64,000 nucleotides of DNA from Paracoccus saliphilus (lineage in GTDB: Bacteria; Pseudomonadota; Alphaproteobacteria; Rhodobacterales; Rhodobacteraceae): positions 62,001 to 126,000 of the forward strand of contig NZ_CP067140.1 in the NCBI RefSeq assembly GCF_028553805.1, given 5' to 3'. Shown here piece after piece: positions 1 through 8,043 of this stretch. A program made the position numbers and the translations under genes. Below the pieces are notes generated by a model. That model did no database searches and had not been told where the DNA came from. It saw nothing but the letters and a program-made list of their open reading frames with translations. Every line of letters begins with the position of its first letter. Positions within the stretch are counted from its first letter, which is position 1.

Positions 1-1616
1 ATTTGGCCGTGACGCGCCATCACTTCCTGCATGTTCGAAACGGTCTTCTCGAACAGGTGGTCATAGGGGGCCAACACAATAACCGGCAGATCGCGGTCGA
101 TTAGGGCGATGGGGCCGTGTTTCAATTCGCCCGAGGCATAGCCCTCGGCATGGATATAGCTGAGTTCCTTCAGCTTCAGCGCACCTTCCATCGCCACCGG
201 GAACAGCGCGCCCCGGCCCAGGTACAACACATCCTGCGCCTGCGAGAGCCATTCGGACAATGCCCGACAATGATCAGACAGATCCAGCGTCTGCTGCAAA
301 AGGCCCGGAACCGCCCGTAGATCGGCCAGATGCTCGGCCAGTTCGGCATCTCCGATCCTGCCGCGATCATGTGCCGCCTTCAGCGCAAGGATCGCCAGCA
401 CGGTCAGCTGGCAGGTGAAGGCCTTCGACGATGCCACGCTCACCTCTATCCCCGCCAGAGTGGGCAGGGCGATATCCGCATCACGGGCTATCGCGGAGGT
501 GCCGACATTCACCAATCCGACGGTCTGGCTGACATGGTCGCGGGCATAATGCAGCGCGGCCAGCGTATCCGCGGTTTCGCCCGACTGGCTGATGGCGATG
601 AACCAGCTTTGCGGCGACAGCGGCGGCTCGCGGTAGCGAAATTCCGAGGCCACGTCGATATCGCAGGGCAGGCCCGCCAGCGTCTCGAACCAGTATTTTG
701 CGACATGACCCGCATAATGGGCGGTGCCGCAGCCGACCAGAGACAGCCGGTCAACGTCGCGGAAATCCAGCCCGTCGGGCAGCACGATCCTGTCATCCTT
801 GACGTAATGATTGAGGACATCGGCGATCACCGAGGGCTGTTGGGCGATCTCCTTGGCCATGAAATGGCGATACCCGCCCTTGTCGATGGCAGTGGCCCCG
901 ACATCGATCCGCCGTTCCGTGCGACCGACCTGCTGGCATTCCTCGTCGTAGATCTGTACGCCGGCGCGGGTCAGAACCGCGTGGTCGCCATCCTCAAGAT
1001 AGGTGATCCGGTCGGTGAAGGGCGACAGCGCCACGGCGTCGGAGCCTAGGAACATCTCTTCGTCGCCATGACCGATGGCCAGGGGGCTGCCCTTGCGCGC
1101 GGCGATCATCAGATCACCCTCGCCCTCGAACAGGAATGCCAGCGCGAAAGCGCCTTTCAGGCGGGACAGGGTGGCGCGCGCAGCTTCACGCGCGGCCATG
1201 CCCTGCTCCATGAAATGACCGGCCAGAAGCGCCACGGTTTCGGTATCGGTCTGCGATTGCGGCTGGATGCCCTTGGCGATCAGCTCTTCGCGCAATTCGC
1301 GGAAATTCTCGATGATGCCGTTATGCACGACCGCGACGGGACCCGAGCGATGCGGATGCGCATTCTCTTCGGTCGCAGCGCCGTGCGTGGCCCACCTGGT
1401 ATGGCCGATGCCGGTATGGCCGCGCAGGGGATCATGCACCAGGCGGTCCGACAGATTGACCAGCTTGCCCACGGCGCGGCGCCGGTCCAGCCGGCCAGCC
1501 GAGTCGATCGTCGCGACACCGGCGCTGTCATAGCCGCGATATTCCAACCGTTTGAGCGCATCGACAAGCTGTGGCGAAACCTCGTGACGGCCCAGGATTC
1601 CGATGATGCCGCACAT
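1..1616 (-). CDS. glmS: Glutamine--fructose-6-phosphate aminotransferase (isomerizing), 3' end outside window
   Basis: Cytoplasmic enzyme that converts fructose-6-phosphate and glutamine to glucosamine-6-phosphate, the first step towards UDP-GlcNAc. The protein begins MCGIIGILGR, so Cys2 is the N-terminal nucleophile of the class II glutaminase domain. The frame stays open for about 538 codons to the window edge, where it reads EKTVSNMQEVMARHG, typical of the late C-terminal sugar-isomerase region. The family is about 605 residues long, so roughly the last 70 are missing because of the window, not because of truncation. The ATG shares one base with the glmU stop (TGATG), so the two genes are translationally coupled. 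Confidence 0.95.
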   Translation of the reverse strand, partial: MCGIIGILGRHEVSPQLVDALKRLEYRGYDSAGVATIDSAGRLDRRRAVGKLVNLSDRLVHDPLRGHTGIGHTRWATHGAATEENAHPHRSGPVAVVHNGIIENFRELREELIAKGIQPQSQTDTETVALLAGHFMEQGMAAREAARATLSRLKGAFALAFLFEGEGDLMIAARKGSPLAIGHGDEEMFLGSDAVALSPFTDRITYLEDGDHAVLTRAGVQIYDEECQQVGRTERRIDVGATAIDKGGYRHFMAKEIAQQPSVIADVLNHYVKDDRIVLPDGLDFRDVDRLSLVGCGTAHYAGHVAKYWFETLAGLPCDIDVASEFRYREPPLSPQSWFIAISQSGETADTLAALHYARDHVSQTVGLVNVGTSAIARDADIALPTLAGIEVSVASSKAFTCQLTVLAILALKAAHDRGRIGDAELAEHLADLRAVPGLLQQTLDLSDHCRALSEWLSQAQDVLYLGRGALFPVAMEGALKLKELSYIHAEGYASGELKHGPIALIDRDLPVIVLAPYDHLFEKTVSNMQEVMARHGQ

Positions 1617-2959
1617 CAGCCCTTCTCCTTCTTCGCACGCAGAGCCTGCATGAGCCGCACGCCAAGGCCGGGCTTCGTCGCCTGCCTTGCGCGGCCGATG
1701 GCGAGGGCGCCATCCTCGACATCCACGGTAATGACAGAACCCGAGCCGGTCACCGCTTGGGCCCCGACCCGAACAGGGGCGACCAGCATGGTGTCGCTGC
1801 CGATGAAGGCATTGGCGCCGATCTCGGTGCGATGTTTCATCACGCCGTCGTAATTGCAGGTAATGGTGCCCGCGCCGATATTGCTGTGCTCGCCGATATG
1901 AGCGTCGCCCAGATATGTCAGATGGCCGACCTTGACGCCTTCGTCGAGAACGGCGTTCTTGATCTCGACGAAATTGCCGACATGGACCTCGCCTCCAAGC
2001 TCGGCCCCAGTGCGCAGCCGGGCAAAGGGCCCAACGGTCGCGCCGGATGAGATGTGGCAGCCCTCAAGATGGCAGAAGGGCAGGATTTCGGCGCCGGATT
2101 CCACCGTGACGCCGGGACCGAAAACGACGTTCTGGCCGACGATGGCATCGCGCCCGATGGCGGTATCCAGCGAAAACCAGACGGTTGCCGGATCCGACAG
2201 CGTGACGCCGTTTTCCAGCGCCTCGGCTCGGGCGCGGGCCTGGAAGGCGGCCTCGGCAGAGGCAAGCTCGGCTCGGGTATTGATGCCCAATGTCTCTTCC
2301 TCGTCACAGGTGACGACATCGGCGCGACGATCCTCGGCCCGGGCCAGCGCCACAAGGTCGGTCAGGTAATATTCTCCTGCCGCGTTCTCGTTCGTCAGCC
2401 TGCCGATCAGTTGCCGCAACAATCCGGCATCCAACGCCATGACACCGGAATTGCACAGCGCGATCAAGCGGGTGGCCTCATCCGCATCCTTGAATTCCAC
2501 GATCCGTTCCAGCCCCGCTTCGGTCACGACCAATCGGCCATAGCGGCCTGGATCCTCGGCCTCGAATCCCAGCACGACGAGATCGGCGGTATGGCTTGCC
2601 AGCGCCGCCAATGTATCCTCGCCGATGAAGGGCGTATCGCCGTAAAGCACGATCACCTTGCCCTCGAACTCTTCAAGTAGGGGCAGGGCCTGACGCACGG
2701 CATGGCCGGTGCCAAGCTGCTCGGATTGCAGGACAATCCGCGCGTCCGGTTCCAGGTTCTTGGTCGCCTTTTCTACCTCGTTGGCGCCGTGACCGGCGAC
2801 GACGATGATCTCGGCGGGCTCAAGGCTGCGTGCCGCGGCCAGCGCATGGCCGACCAGCGGCACCCCTCCGAGGCGGTGCAGCACCTTGGGCAAGTCCGAT
2901 TGCATGCGGCTGCCTTGTCCCGCTGCCAGAATGACCACTGCTACCGGTTTATCCGCCAT
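1616..2959 (-). CDS. glmU: Bifunctional UDP-GlcNAc pyrophosphorylase / glucosamine-1-phosphate acetyltransferase
   Basis: Makes UDP-GlcNAc for peptidoglycan and lipopolysaccharide in two steps, acetylation of glucosamine-1-phosphate and then uridylyl transfer. At 447 residues it has normal length. The N-terminal nucleotidyltransferase signature LAAGQGSRM lies near residues 11-19. The C-terminal half is a left-handed beta helix with hexapeptide repeats and the acetyltransferase stretch HLTYLGDAHIGE followed by IGAGTITCNYDG. It is the first gene of a glmU-glmS operon, and the 116-bp gap to the divergent phosphatase gene at 3076 must hold both promoters. Confidence 0.97.
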   Translation of the reverse strand: MADKPVAVVILAAGQGSRMQSDLPKVLHRLGGVPLVGHALAAARSLEPAEIIVVAGHGANEVEKATKNLEPDARIVLQSEQLGTGHAVRQALPLLEEFEGKVIVLYGDTPFIGEDTLAALASHTADLVVLGFEAEDPGRYGRLVVTEAGLERIVEFKDADEATRLIALCNSGVMALDAGLLRQLIGRLTNENAAGEYYLTDLVALARAEDRRADVVTCDEEETLGINTRAELASAEAAFQARARAEALENGVTLSDPATVWFSLDTAIGRDAIVGQNVVFGPGVTVESGAEILPFCHLEGCHISSGATVGPFARLRTGAELGGEVHVGNFVEIKNAVLDEGVKVGHLTYLGDAHIGEHSNIGAGTITCNYDGVMKHRTEIGANAFIGSDTMLVAPVRVGAQAVTGSGSVITVDVEDGALAIGRARQATKPGLGVRLMQALRAKKEKG

Positions 2960-3075
2960 GCCTGCCCCGTTATCTGTTCAATTTCGTTGTTCCGGGTTCT
3001 AATCCGTGACAGATGCGCTGGAAAGCCCTGGGGCATTCACCTTTGGTTTCGAATTGTTAACTGAAAGGGATACGG

Positions 3076-3765
3076 ATGGCGGGAACCGTCGTTTTCGATC
3101 TGGATGGCACATTGGCCGATACCTCTGCGGACCTGATCGCCGCTGCGAATTCCTGCTTTGAGGCGCGCGGGCTGGAAGCACTTCTGGATCCGGTTGCGGA
3201 TGCGCTGATCGCCTTTCATGGCGGGCGGGCTATGCTGCGGGCCGGATATGGCCGGATGCCGCAGGATGTGCTGCTGCCGCCCGGCGCGGAGGACGAGGAT
3301 TTCCCGCGTCTGCTGGATTTCTACGGCCGCAATATCGCGGTCCATACCCGACTCTATCCCGGTGTCGAGACGGCGTTGGAGCGGCTTGCCTCTGACGGCC
3401 ATCGGCTTGCCATTTGTACCAATAAACCCGAGGGGTTGGCGGAAAACCTCGTGCGCCGGTTGGGCATTCGTGACGCCTTCGCCGCGCTGATCGGCGCGGA
3501 TACGCTGCCGGTTCGCAAGCCGGATCCAAGGCCATATCGCGCGGCGGTCGAGGCGGCGGGTGGCGAGGTTTCGAGATCCTTCCTGCTGGGCGACACGGAA
3601 ACCGATTGCAAGACCGCCGCCGCAGCCGGAGTTCGGATCGCGCTGGTCGGCTTTGGTCCCGAAGGCGGGGCTATCTCGCGATTGAAGCCGGATGCGCTGA
3701 TCGGTCACTATGATGAATTGCCGGATCTGGCACGGAGCTGGCTGAGCACGCGCGTGTCCGCATAA
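3076..3765 (+). CDS. gph: Phosphoglycolate phosphatase (HAD family)
   Basis: HAD-superfamily hydrolase that dephosphorylates 2-phosphoglycolate, formed during DNA repair or by Rubisco oxygenation. Motif I reads VVFDLDGTLADT, with nucleophile Asp8 and Asp10. Motif II is ICTNKP, motif III is the lysine in VRKPDP, and motif IV is LLGDTETD. The length of 229 residues is usual for Gph. The start follows an AAAGGGA ribosome-binding sequence. It is divergent from glmU, an arrangement common in Rhodobacteraceae. The exact substrate within the HAD family is inferred. Confidence 0.85.
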   Translation: MAGTVVFDLDGTLADTSADLIAAANSCFEARGLEALLDPVADALIAFHGGRAMLRAGYGRMPQDVLLPPGAEDEDFPRLLDFYGRNIAVHTRLYPGVETALERLASDGHRLAICTNKPEGLAENLVRRLGIRDAFAALIGADTLPVRKPDPRPYRAAVEAAGGEVSRSFLLGDTETDCKTAAAAGVRIALVGFGPEGGAISRLKPDALIGHYDELPDLARSWLSTRVSA

Positions 3766-3858
3766 GACCCAAGCGTTGCGTGCAACAGCCTGCGTGCGTT
3801 GCATTGGCATCATCGCGCAACATGCACCCGTTTCAACCAGCAAATGCTGAGAATTTGA

Positions 3859-3913
3859 CTGCACAACACGTACACAGGATGTGCACAGGGCGTACACAAC
3901 CTGTACACCGGCA
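3859..3913. repeat. Five tandem 11-bp repeats (GTRCACA core)
   Basis: Five consecutive 11-bp units start at 3859, 3870, 3881, 3892 and 3903: CTGCACAACAC, GTACACAGGAT, GTGCACAGGGC, GTACACAACCT and GTACACCGGCA. The first six bases are nearly constant and the last four or five vary. The period equals one helical turn, so all cores face the same side of the DNA. The array sits in the 369-bp non-coding stretch between convergent gph and the MmgE/PrpD gene. Just upstream (about 3776-3830) are further TTGC/GCAA-type short dyads. I see no convincing gene in 3766-4134. Function unknown; a protein-binding array is an inference. Confidence 0.7.
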
Positions 3914-4040
3914 GCGTACGCTGCACGACGATTCGACCCCGTTCTCGCGAAAAAAGAGGCCTCCGATACCTGAACCCGGAACCGCCGCGCCAGATCCAGT
4001 ACGAAAAACATACTGGACCGGGTGGCGATGAAAATGGGTC

Positions 4041-4111
4041 GCTTCTTCTTCATGCAAATATCCTCGGGGGGTGCCGGGGGGCAGACAGCCCCCCGGCCGC
4101 CGCGGGACGCA
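4041..4111 (-). terminator. 3'-end hairpin repeat, copy A
   Basis: Read on the minus strand, this begins 24 bases after the MmgE/PrpD stop. It contains a GC-rich hairpin (CCGGGGGGC, loop TGTCT, GCCCCCCGG) followed by GAGGATATTTGCATGAAG. It has no long U-run, so it is not a textbook intrinsic terminator. It aligns along its whole length with 50281-50350, which also lies directly behind a minus-strand stop codon. Position and structure suggest a terminator or a transcript-end stabiliser. Confidence 0.7.
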
Positions 4112-4134
4112 AATCGTTGGCACACGCCTTTGCC

Positions 4135-5457
4135 CTATCGGCGGCCAGCCAAACCGAAGAACCGCTCCGTTCCGCTGCCATCCCCCAACCGGTCCACGGC
4201 CTGCTCAAGATCGGCGGTGGCCGTCTCGCCCAGGACGGGCAGCGCATAGGCCCGGTATTTCCCGCGCAGCATCGCCATCGGCACCGGCGCCTCGGGATCG
4301 CCGATCGCCTCGGTCGGGCCCGAGGTCAGAACCCGCCCATCCCGCATGACAAGCCGCAGATCGGCAATGCGCCGGTGCGGGAATGCCGCGTTGTAATCCT
4401 CGTTCTCGGTGATGGTTATCGAGGCCGCCAATCGCCGGATCTCGGGATCGGCAAAGCTTTCCCCGGCGATATCCGCAGGATCGACGCGTCCGCGGGCCAG
4501 TGCCACGGCCGTCGGGTAGGCGGTGGAATATTGCGCCTCTTCGGTCGTCGCCGGTTCACGGATGGCGAGGCGAAGGGATTGGTGGAAGGTGACGATCTCG
4601 ATCCGTTCGACCTGTTCGGATGTCAGCCCGTGTTCCGCCCGCAGGTTCAGTGCCGCCTGCACGGGGGGCTGTGCCCATCGGCAGACCGGCCAGAGTTTGA
4701 AATATTGCTCGGCGATGCGCCAGCGCTCACCGAGATCGGACCAGAGATCGGCGGTATCCTCGGCCTCGACCGTGATCGCGGGGGCGCCGGTAAAGCCATC
4801 CGCCGCAAGATATCCCGCCGAAACGCCCGCCATCGCGCCCCAGCCAGAGCCGTCCTTGAGCATGGTCGGATGATCGATGCAGCGCATCATCTGGCTGCGC
4901 GGACCGTGATATTCGGCGATACCGATGGCGTGGCGGGTCCGGGCGTGATCCAGCCCAAGCAGCCTTGCTGTCAGCGCCGCCACCGCGACGGCGATCCATG
5001 CGCCGGATGTGTGGTAATCGCTGGCGGTGCGGTGCAGTGCGATCCCGGCGCGGGTGCCGATCTCGTAGCCCAGAACCAGCGAGGCCAGGAATTCGCGGTC
5101 ATCGGTCAGCCCTTCGGCCTGCGAGATGGCCAGCAGCGCGGGCAATAACCCGCAGCCGACATGGCCCTTGGTCAGCTTGTGGCCGTCATGCCCGTCCAGC
5201 GAGTCGATGGTCATGCCACCGGCCAGGGCCGCCCCTGCCGGGCTGACCCTGCGGCCATCCATCAGCATGGCCGCGCCCTTCGAACCCGCCGCGAAATGTT
5301 CCGCCGCGTGGTTGCGGATGATCCTCGACAGGCTTGTCCGGCTGCCCCCGGCGGCGACCCCCAGCAGGTCCAGAAGCCAGCGGCGGCCAAGCGCCAGTAC
5401 CTCGTCGGGCAGGTCGGCGGCGCTTGTGTCATGGAGGAAGTCGTGGAAACCCGGCAT
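4135..5457 (-). CDS. MmgE/PrpD family protein
   Basis: Member of the MmgE/PrpD fold, which includes 2-methylcitrate dehydratase, cis-aconitate decarboxylase and iminodisuccinate epimerase. Family features are the early LLDLLGVAAGG helix, the middle SLDGHDGHKLTKGHVGCGLL stretch and a C-terminal half with FKLWPVCRWAQPP. An upstream in-frame ATG exists at 5589, but that extension overlaps the nitrilase gene and is not family-like, so the start at 5457 (MPGFHDFLHDT, 440 residues) is chosen. It is the last gene of the betaine-type transporter operon, 10 bp after the nitrilase gene. The substrate cannot be told from sequence. Confidence 0.85.
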   Translation of the reverse strand: MPGFHDFLHDTSAADLPDEVLALGRRWLLDLLGVAAGGSRTSLSRIIRNHAAEHFAAGSKGAAMLMDGRRVSPAGAALAGGMTIDSLDGHDGHKLTKGHVGCGLLPALLAISQAEGLTDDREFLASLVLGYEIGTRAGIALHRTASDYHTSGAWIAVAVAALTARLLGLDHARTRHAIGIAEYHGPRSQMMRCIDHPTMLKDGSGWGAMAGVSAGYLAADGFTGAPAITVEAEDTADLWSDLGERWRIAEQYFKLWPVCRWAQPPVQAALNLRAEHGLTSEQVERIEIVTFHQSLRLAIREPATTEEAQYSTAYPTAVALARGRVDPADIAGESFADPEIRRLAASITITENEDYNAAFPHRRIADLRLVMRDGRVLTSGPTEAIGDPEAPVPMAMLRGKYRAYALPVLGETATADLEQAVDRLGDGSGTERFFGLAGRR

Positions 5458-5467
5458 GATCCCGGTC

Positions 5468-6343
5468 TCAGTCGCGCACGAAGTCGGGAACGCCGAGCGT
5501 TTCAAGCAGGCGTGACGTCTCGTTATGGACCAGCGCGATATTGCTGTCGCGCACGGTCGGCAACAGGTGACGGGCGCGGCGAATTTCATCGTAATCCAGC
5601 ACGGTGGAGATCAGTTCCTCGTCACGGCCGGCCACCGCCAATGTGCGCCCGAAGGGATCGATGATGCATGAGCCGCCCCAGAAGGTCAGGTCGCGCTCGG
5701 TCCCGGTTCGGTTCACCATGATGACCGGCGCACCGTAGATCATCGCGTAGAAGCGGCAGGTCAACATCCATCCACCGGGATTGTCGAATTCCACGCCCAC
5801 GGCCTCGATGCCGGAACTGACCGGGCAGGCCAGCAGTGTCGCGCCGTGCTGGAAGGCGAGGTGGGTCAGCGCCGGATTCCAGACATCGGCACAGATCAGC
5901 AACCCCGAACGCCAGTTTTCGTCCAGCGCCCAGGTCTCGACGAAGCGGCCCGAGGCGTAATGCTTGCCTTCCTCGAGCTTGCCGTAATTGGGCACGTTCA
6001 CCTTGCGATGCAGATGCACGAGCCTGCCATTCTGAAGGATCGCCGCCGAATTGTAGAATTGCGCGGCCGGGCCTTCCTCGATGAAGCCGACGGTGACCGC
6101 CATCGGCCCGGCTGCCTCGGCCAGTTGCTTCAGCCGGGGGTCCTTGCGCGACATCGCGGCTGTCAGCAGCTTTTCCGGCCCGTAATGGCCGGTCAGGGAA
6201 AGCTCGGGCATGACCAGCATGTCCAGCCCGGCCTCGCGCCCCTTGGCGATCCAGTGCAGGTGACGGTCGAGATTGGCATCGACATCGCCGATCTCGCTGG
6301 CGAACTGGGCCGCGCCCACATTCAGCTTCTTACGGTTGGTCAT
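5468..6343 (-). CDS. Carbon-nitrogen hydrolase (nitrilase superfamily)
   Basis: Cytoplasmic amidase or nitrilase of 291 residues. The catalytic triad is visible as Glu47 (MPELSLTG), Lys114 (HLHRKVNVPN) and Cys151 (GLLICADVWNP). The start MTNRKKLNVGAAQF matches the family's first strand. It lies 56 bp after the substrate-binding protein gene and 10 bp before the MmgE/PrpD gene, so it probably acts on a compound imported by that transporter, for example an amide or nitrile of a quaternary amine; that is inference. The superfamily also contains omega-amidases and N-carbamoyl hydrolases, so the reaction is open. Confidence 0.85.
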   Translation of the reverse strand: MTNRKKLNVGAAQFASEIGDVDANLDRHLHWIAKGREAGLDMLVMPELSLTGHYGPEKLLTAAMSRKDPRLKQLAEAAGPMAVTVGFIEEGPAAQFYNSAAILQNGRLVHLHRKVNVPNYGKLEEGKHYASGRFVETWALDENWRSGLLICADVWNPALTHLAFQHGATLLACPVSSGIEAVGVEFDNPGGWMLTCRFYAMIYGAPVIMVNRTGTERDLTFWGGSCIIDPFGRTLAVAGRDEELISTVLDYDEIRRARHLLPTVRDSNIALVHNETSRLLETLGVPDFVRD

Positions 6344-6399
6344 GGGCGCGCCTTGTCAGCAAAAAACTGGTGGTGGGCGGGACAGTCCCGCCCGGTCGG

Positions 6400-7284
6400 T
6401 CAGATCAGGCCGTTATCTTCGAGGAATTGCGTCGCCGCATTCTCGATCGAGATCTTCTCGACATCGACGCTGGCATTCAGATTGGCCATCACCTCGTCAT
6501 TCAGCTTGGCAGAGACCTCGTTCAGCACCTCGCCGATATCGGGATTGGCTTCCAGCACCTCGTGGCGGATCACCGGCGCAAGGGCGTAGCTGGGGAAATA
6601 GCCCTTGTCGTCGGCGAGTACGGTGAAATTGAAGGCGGGGATTCGGCCATCGGTCGCGAAGACCAGCCCGACATCGACCTGCCCGTCCTTGAGCGCCTGA
6701 TAGACCAGCCCGGTATCCATCCGCTTGATATTCGCGCGGCCGAATTCGAATCCATAGGTTTCCTGCAGGGGCTTCAGGCCGTCGGCGCGGGCATAGAATT
6801 CGGCATTCGAGGCAAGGGTCAGGTCGCTGTCGTCATTCACGGCCTGGGCCAGATCCGAGATCGTGGCGATGCCGGTTTCCTCGGAATCCTCGGCGCGCAT
6901 GGCGAGGGCATAGGTGTTGTTGGCCTCTGACGGGTTCAGCCAGACGATGCCCTTCTCGGCGTCCAGTTCCTTGACACGCTCGTAGGTCGCTTCGGGGTCC
7001 AGCTTTTCCTCGATCTTGTTATAGGTGATGAGCGAGGTGCCGGTATATTCCCAGTAGACATCGATCTGTCCGTTCTCCATCGCCTGCCGCACGGCAGCGG
7101 AGCCCATTCCGGCGCGGTTGTCGACATTGTGGCCATTCGCCTCGAGCACCAGCTGGGTGATGGCCGAGAGGAGCTGCTGTTCGGTGAAGTTCTTGCCGCC
7201 GACGACGATATCGGCAGCTTGCGCGCCCATGGCGAAGCCCGCGAGGGCAAGGCCGGTGAGGGCGGATTTGACGGTGATGTTCAT
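6400..7284 (-). CDS. Glycine betaine/choline-type ABC transporter substrate-binding protein
   Basis: Periplasmic receptor of the OpuCC/OsmF (YehZ) family that binds glycine betaine, choline or related osmolytes. It has 294 residues, with a signal peptide at 1-23 ending AMGAQA before ADIVVGGKNFTEQQLL, the diagnostic opening of this family. Further family signatures are GKNFTEQ, YWEYTGTSL and the late alpha-beta region LAPVIRHEVLEANP. Its own permease and ATPase are encoded just upstream on the same strand. The specific ligand is inferred from the adjacent betaine catabolic genes. Confidence 0.88.
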   Translation of the reverse strand: MNITVKSALTGLALAGFAMGAQAADIVVGGKNFTEQQLLSAITQLVLEANGHNVDNRAGMGSAAVRQAMENGQIDVYWEYTGTSLITYNKIEEKLDPEATYERVKELDAEKGIVWLNPSEANNTYALAMRAEDSEETGIATISDLAQAVNDDSDLTLASNAEFYARADGLKPLQETYGFEFGRANIKRMDTGLVYQALKDGQVDVGLVFATDGRIPAFNFTVLADDKGYFPSYALAPVIRHEVLEANPDIGEVLNEVSAKLNDEVMANLNASVDVEKISIENAATQFLEDNGLI

Positions 7285-7320
7285 TTGAAACTCTCCCTTT
7301 TGTTGGCTGGATAGGGTTTC

Positions 7321-8043
7321 CTATCGCAGCGGATTCACGCCTTTGGGGATCAGGTGCAGCTGCGCCTGTCCCATCAGGAAATCGACGGCAACGGCAAGCG
7401 CGGCGGTCGGGATCGCCCCGGCCAGCAGCATGCCGGTATCCATCAGGTCGATGCCGGTGAAGATCAGTTCGCCCAGCCCGCCACCGCCGATCAGGAAGGC
7501 CAGCGGCGTCGTGCCGACATTGATCGCCAGAGCGGTGCGGATGCCGGAAAAGATCACGTAGAGCGCGTTGGGCAGCTCGACCCGCCAGAGGATCTGGCGC
7601 CGGGTCATGCCCATGCCCGTCGCGGCCTCTTTCAGATGCGCGGGAACCGTCAGCAGACCGGCATAGGTATTGCGCACGATGGGCAGAAGCGAGGCGACGA
7701 ACAGACCGAAAAACGCAGGCGGGAAACCGATGCCGAGCAATGTCATCGACAGCGCGACGACGGCCAGTGTCGGGATCGTGGTGCCGATATTGAAGATTTG
7801 CATCACCGTCTCGGCATATTTCTCCATTGACGGGCGCGACAGCCAGATCCCGACAGGCACCCCGATCAGGATCGCCGCGACGCCTGATGAGGCAACGAGC
7901 ACCAGATGCTGTTTCGTCAGGTAGACGATATCTTCCCAATAGGTGACAATCGAGTCCACCAGGCCCGAGGCCGAGACCCATATCCCAAGCGCGAATACCA
8001 GAAGCAGGGTGGCCGCGCGCCCAAGCCCAAGCGATTGCGTCAT
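7321..8043 (-). CDS. ABC transporter permease, OpuCB/YehY type
   Basis: Inner-membrane permease of 240 residues with about six hydrophobic segments. The EAA loop reads LKEAATGMGMTRRQILWRVE, and it is followed by LPNALYVIFSGIRTALAINVGT, characteristic of glycine betaine/choline ABC permeases. It overlaps the ATPase gene by 4 bp and lies 36 bp ahead of the receptor gene. It is one of two permeases of the system; the partner is at 11001-11651, separated by the ATPase and BCCT genes. Confidence 0.9.
   Translation of the reverse strand: MTQSLGLGRAATLLLVFALGIWVSASGLVDSIVTYWEDIVYLTKQHLVLVASSGVAAILIGVPVGIWLSRPSMEKYAETVMQIFNIGTTIPTLAVVALSMTLLGIGFPPAFFGLFVASLLPIVRNTYAGLLTVPAHLKEAATGMGMTRRQILWRVELPNALYVIFSGIRTALAINVGTTPLAFLIGGGGLGELIFTGIDLMDTGMLLAGAIPTAALAVAVDFLMGQAQLHLIPKGVNPLR

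Noticed and set aside
3859..3913. CRISPR array or DnaA boxes
   Set aside because: Units of 11 bp without spacers are not CRISPR, and the core GTRCACA does not match TTATCCACA.
3780..4031. Open frame of 83 codons on the plus strand across the 11-bp repeats
   Set aside because: No ribosome-binding site, unusual composition driven by the repeats, and no recognisable protein features.
3037..4125. Long minus-strand frame opposite gph and the gap
   Set aside because: It is the antisense shadow of gph; residues are Arg- and Gln-rich and not family-like.
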